DNA from: Stereum hirsutum FP-91666 SS1
Taxonomy: Eukaryota > Basidiomycota > Agaricomycetes > Russulales > Stereaceae
DNA: 64,000 nt
Reading direction: 5' to 3'
Assembly: GCF_000264905.1 (NCBI RefSeq)
Contig: NW_006763137.1
Span: 86,166-150,165, forward strand
Shown here: positions 60,363 to 64,000 of the stretch, piece by piece
Layout of the letters: each line of letters opens with the position of its first letter
Numbering within the stretch: the first letter of the stretch is position 1
Made by a program: the position numbers and the translations under genes
The notes under the pieces: generated by a model
Seen by the model: the letters and a program-made list of their open reading frames with translations, nothing else
Told to the model about the DNA's origin: nothing
Database searches by the model: none

Positions 60363-60681
60363 GGCTTCGCCTAGCCTAGGGGATATTTGTTGTTTGTGAA
60401 AGTTCCTTGCCTGACAAGGGTTCAAATCTAGCCTATCCTCCCTGAAGACAGGTTAAGCTTAGGCAAGGTCTGGGTGAAGTTCATATCTTGAACAACAAAA
60501 ACTATCACCAGCATTCCAGACTTGCTTCAACCCAAGACCCAGAGCATGTATTATTTATCCATTTATAACCATTTAATGAGGTATATACTATTTACTATAC
60601 ATGTACATACTATATACTATGTATGTACGGGATTTTCGTACATGTATAGTAAATGGTTGGAGCCTTAACCTTAACCCAAGG

Positions 60682-60800
60682 TTTGCCGCGTATTTCTGAT
60701 GTAACGACATGACAAGCGCTCAGGAATCCGCGCTCGTCGCCGAGTTCACCCAGCTGAACTGAACTGACGATTGACCAGTGAGAATTGAGCAAGCCCTGTA
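60682..60800 (-). pseudogene. Inverted partial copy of the end of the DUF6533 region
   Basis: Reverse complement of this stretch matches 58570-58690: GGGCTTGCTCAATTCTC, CTGGTCAATCGTCAG, TCAGTTCAGCTGG and AACTCGGCG occur in the same order, about 80% alike. In both copies one frame reads 'GLLNS(R/H)WSIV(R/S)SVQL'. Too short to be a gene by itself. Confidence 0.75.
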
Positions 60801-60911
60801 TTAGTAATTTCGAACTTTTTTCAATCACATGCAGAATATTTGGACCAATTCAGACATTATGATTCGCGGCAGTAAAGTAAGCAATGAAATACATGACACT
60901 CTGACCGTGAA

Positions 60912-61158
60912 AATAAAAGAGCAAAGAACGAACGTCTGTAAGGTCGAGACAATTGAGAATGGTTGGGGGGCCAAAAACACATAAAGCAAAAATAGGGTAT
61001 AAGCTGGTGAAGAACGAAAATCTGCGCGCATTGTCAATAAAAGAGCAAAGAACGGACGTCTGTAAGGTCGAGACAATTGAGAACGGTCGGCGGGCCAAAA
61101 ACACGTAAAGCCCGAATAGGGTATAAGCAGCAGAAGAACGAAAATCTGCGCGCATTGT
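60912..61158. repeat. Two-unit tandem repeat, period about 124 bases
   Basis: Units 60912-61035 and 61036-61158 share AAAGAGCAAAGAACG, GTCTGTAAGGTCGAGACAAT, CCAAAAACAC and GAAAATCTGCGCGCATTGT. Lies just after the stop codon side of the next minus-strand gene. Confidence 0.85.
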
Positions 61159-61188
61159 AAGTCGACGCAAGAAAAAAGAGGCATGCTA

Positions 61189-63380
61189 TCAAGCAGCACG
61201 AGAGAGTTTCGCCGGTGCCAGAAGGCCATCGGAGTCCGTAGTAAGCACGCGCTTCCTCTTCATCGCAGCCACAGGGCGGGGCTTAGCCGCCTCAACAACG
61301 CGGATCTTGACAATGTCAGCAACGTAGATGTTGCTACCACTGCCACTCCCCGGACGGGGCCCGATGTAGTAATGCTTCAGACCGAACGTCAAGATGACTA
61401 TGGCACCCTGAAGCTTCGCGCGATAGTCCTTCGGTAAGATGACGCGACCGTCGATGTCGTATGCGGGAAGGGGGTTGTAGACGTGGGTGTCCTTGATGGC
61501 CTTGAGTTCCGCGGCGGCATTCGTGCTGTTGGTCGGTATGTTCTCCAACCTGAAAACGTCCTCGACTGGACTCACAGGGAGGCCATCATCATTGAGGGAG
61601 AATGCATGAAAACAGAGAGACGACCCACCTAAATCACCGTCGTCCTCATCGTAGCATTCCTTGGCCTACAGGGCAGAAGGATTAGAATCGACACCATGGT
61701 AGATGAAGTGATGGGTACGCACAGAGAACGGACGGTGCGAGAACTTGCAGTTCGTCTTCGGCAAGAAGCCACCGTAGGCCTGACCAGGGACCACGATGAC
61801 CGCCGAGAGTTTGTCGACGTTGGCGACGGCCGTCTTTCATAATGGCTGGAACGCAGCCGTAGAGGGCATCACAAGCTTGAGCGATGCCTTCGCATCGGTG
61901 ATCGCGGCGGTGAAACGAGTGGGCCCTCGGTAGCCGGCAGTCGGGTCCGCCCAAAAGTCGTCATAGGCGACCTGACCGAGGATCATGAGGGCGGCAGGAT
62001 CAGTGGACGGCGCAGGAGCGGCACCGGCCATGGCGACCATGTTTGCTCGTTCCTGGCGTATCCAGGACACGGAGTCCTGAGCCGCAAAGGAGACGTTCCC
62101 CGTGAACAAAGGCAGGCCGTGGAGGTGATCGACAACTACCTCAGACTCGAGAGCGGGGGCGGTGGAGCCCATAGGGATGTTGCTGCTGTTGGTAGATGCC
62201 CTGCAAAAAGAAGACATCAGTGTGAGCTTTCTACGGAACGCTGACCAGCAAAAACACTCACCCTCCCTGTGGACCACTGGTCCCACCAGAGGCAGTAGCG
62301 TTCAAGCCCTCGTTAGGCGTCATCGTTGAGCTAGAACGGGAAGCACACGGAGTCACAGTCAGAAAAAAGCCCATCATCGTTTGATGTGATGAGGAAGGAC
62401 GTACATGGGGGTCATCACATTGTTGCCATCGTCAGTCCCGTCCTGCGCGTGCGCAATGGCTCTAAACAGACCGATACGAAGTCAGTGTAATGCACGAATG
62501 CCGCGGGAACGCGTGCAGCGGACACACCTCTCATTCGCATCCTCACTGATGGCCATTTCCATTGCCATCAACTGTGCATTCTCGGCGGTCTTCTCCTGCT
62601 CGGTGATAGCGTCAACAGGCCTGTCAAGACATAGCATAATGGTGACAGTCCTCATCAGACGACGCAACCGCGAATCATCACTCACTGATACGTACCTGCC
62701 AGGAGGGGGGATGTTGGGATTGTCGCTGTACAACGGTATGAAAGTCTTCACCGCGCAAGCTACCTCCTTGGTGCTCGTCCTTGAGATGCATAGACCTCAG
62801 AGTCAGCCTGTGATGGACATGATCGCATGAAGTCAGAGGACCAGAGAACTCACTGTTTCGTTGGCAAACGTCCCGCAGCGTCATCAAGAGCACTAGTGGC
62901 CGCCTTGGGCGGCGCCACTATGAATGTCCGATGTACATCATCAGTCCAAGATATCGGTAGGAATAGTATGACTGGAAAAACACACCAAGTTCAGCGTCCT
63001 CGCCAGTGACCAGAAGGACCGAGGAGGTTTTCGCGACTATATGTACAGGAAGGCATAACAGTGAGACAGGTGGAACTCTCATCAAACACCATGAAATACC
63101 GCAGAGATGCTTACCGCCAACAATCTCTGAGGAGTCTTCACCCACAACAGTCTGCGAGGACGGGGGGGTAGTTGTCTGGAGGTCTATGTCATTGCCATGT
63201 CAGCAGTGAAGACGCGATGGAGTTGAAGCTCGAACGGTACCAACCAGTCAACGGGCTGGCCTCACGATCGTCTACAGAACCAGACAGCGTGGAAGAGGGA
63301 GCCGTGATACCGACAGCCGGCTCTGGAACCGGCAAAGCGTTAGAGCCTACAGCAAGCGCCGACGACGTGTCCTAAAGAAT
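61189..63380 (-). pseudogene. Unrecognised multi-exon gene with an in-frame stop
   Basis: Minus strand. The C-terminal exon (61575-61189) reads 'VFRLENIPTNSTNAAAELKA', 'THVYNPLPAYDIDGRVILP', 'YRAKLQGAIVILTFGLKHYYI', and ends in a basic tail ('AMKRKRVLT'). Upstream exons include 'ASLKLVMPSTAAFQPL' followed by TGA (61837-61839) and then, still in frame, 'KTAVANVDKLSAVIVVPGQA', 'GGFLPKTNCKFSHRPFS'. Further up are 'EQEKTAENAQLMAMEMA' and a Ser/Pro-rich start ('VPEPAVGITAPSS'). The style is like proteins repeated many times in Agaricomycete genomes near transposons; I cannot name a family. The single nonsense codon suggests recent inactivation (or a Trp codon changed). Confidence 0.6.
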
Positions 63381-63519
63381 GTTTCGATCAGACACGAGGC
63401 GGACAGCGCGCGCGAGTGGTGGCTCAGTTAACTCACCTTTCTACCCAGGCGTAGATGTAAGCCATTTATAAAGGTACCTGCTAGTAAGGATAGGATTCTT
63501 TACAAAGGTTCCTCTGGCC

Positions 63520-63900
63520 CAAGAATTATAAATGCCAGTACTGGGCTGGCTACTGGGGCGGCCGGGGGGTGATTCTGGGTGGCCGGGTGGCCCAGGGTGA
63601 CGGGGTAGGGTGTTCCGGGGTGGTCCTGGGGGTAGGGTAGGGGGTAGGGGATGAGGTAGGGATGCTGGGGAATGGGTACAGCGGGTAGGTAGGGCGTATA
63701 CGCTGAAACGGGCAGGGTTATATATGGATAAAATGGGGAATATGGGCAGGGATGATGGCAGGGTGAATAGGGATGGAACGGTGGCCGATAAAAATACGGA
63801 AAAATGGTAGAATAATAGTAGGGATGCTAGGGTGGGGGTACTGGATACCCGGGGGTAGATCGGTAGGGGAAACGGGGTGATCTGGGGGTATTTCGGTAAC
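63520..63900 (+). repeat. G-rich low-complexity tract (GGGTAGGG-like)
   Basis: Plus strand has dense G-runs separated by 1-6 bases (for example GGGGGTAGGGTAGGGGGTAG near 63630), then a more degenerate A/G-rich stretch to about 63900. Able in principle to form G-quadruplexes. It is not the telomeric TTAGGG array: unit length is irregular. Confidence 0.75.
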
Positions 63901-64000
63901 TTTGCGAGTTTTGTGAATTAGGACGAACAGATCGCATTGCCGGGTGTCATTTCAATGGAATTGACGTATAAAACGTAAATTGTGGCCCAATTTCGGCAAC

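Larger units (their letters stand above)
59301..60680. repeat. Transposon-derived block with AT-rich inverted termini
   Basis: The left edge (near 59318, AAGACTCCAACTATTTA) and right edge (near 60640-60670, TAAATGGTTGGAGCCTTAA) are inverted relatives, and both are followed inward by TATACATG/GTACATAC-rich DNA. Inside lie the solo LTR and the hAT-like element. It separates the DUF6533 gene from its inverted partial copy. Confidence 0.5.

Noticed and set aside
60360..60374. CTAGGC-ttc-GCCTAG hairpin as a Helitron terminus
   Set aside because: The CTAG here is followed by G instead of T and there is no matching TC start; the hAT-like reading of the same ends fits better.
60419..60445. Possible tRNA gene (GGGTTCAAATCT)
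   Set aside because: B-box-like string only; no A box, acceptor stem or anticodon arm could be built.

Overview
The window looks like nuclear DNA of a basidiomycete fungus, most likely an Agaricomycete. Evidence: genes are cut by many introns of about 50-60 bases with GT...AG ends, the host-type genes belong to families expanded in mushroom-forming fungi (DUF6533/DUF6534 membrane proteins, FAD aromatic-type monooxygenases, phi-like glutathione transferase), and the intergenic DNA carries several DNA-transposon types and a solo LTR. No gene is a single long ORF except inside the Helitron, so gene models here were assembled by hand from reading-frame continuity, splice sites and family motifs; where the summed exons are divisible by three and end in a stop this is stated.

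Left part (1-16.7 kb) is host gene space: a GATA zinc-finger regulator, a glutathione S-transferase, a 74-residue secreted peptide, a DUF6534 membrane protein, a short-chain dehydrogenase, a phosducin-like thioredoxin-fold protein and a gamma-glutamylcyclotransferase with a frameshift near its end. From 16.7 to 26.4 kb follows repeat-rich DNA: a large foldback element with a second transposon nested in one arm, and an inverted segmental duplication (about 1.8 kb arms) that created two copies of an unrecognised small gene.

26.4-36.05 kb is a head-to-tail array of three Helitrons. The first is apparently autonomous and encodes a 1,623-residue Rep/helicase, a 110-residue protein on the opposite strand and a third protein; the other two are short non-autonomous relatives. 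36.5-41.2 kb is a nested palindromic repeat block followed by three copies of a small inverted-repeat element.

41.6-44.8 kb holds a divergent gene pair related to the small genes at 22-25 kb; the larger one (486 residues) contains an exactly triplicated two-exon module. 45.6-53.5 kb has two paralogous beta-rich proteins, for which I propose a gasdermin-like fold as a testable hypothesis, flanking an FAD monooxygenase. 54.6-56.5 kb is a 3-ketoacyl-CoA thiolase. The right end has a DUF6533 membrane gene, an inverted copy of part of it, a solo LTR with perfect 5-base target duplications, a hAT-like element, a short tandem repeat, a broken unrecognised gene and a G-rich tract.

The most unusual items are the three-gene Helitron array, the small helical-protein family with its repeat-bearing large member, and the paralogous beta-rich pair.
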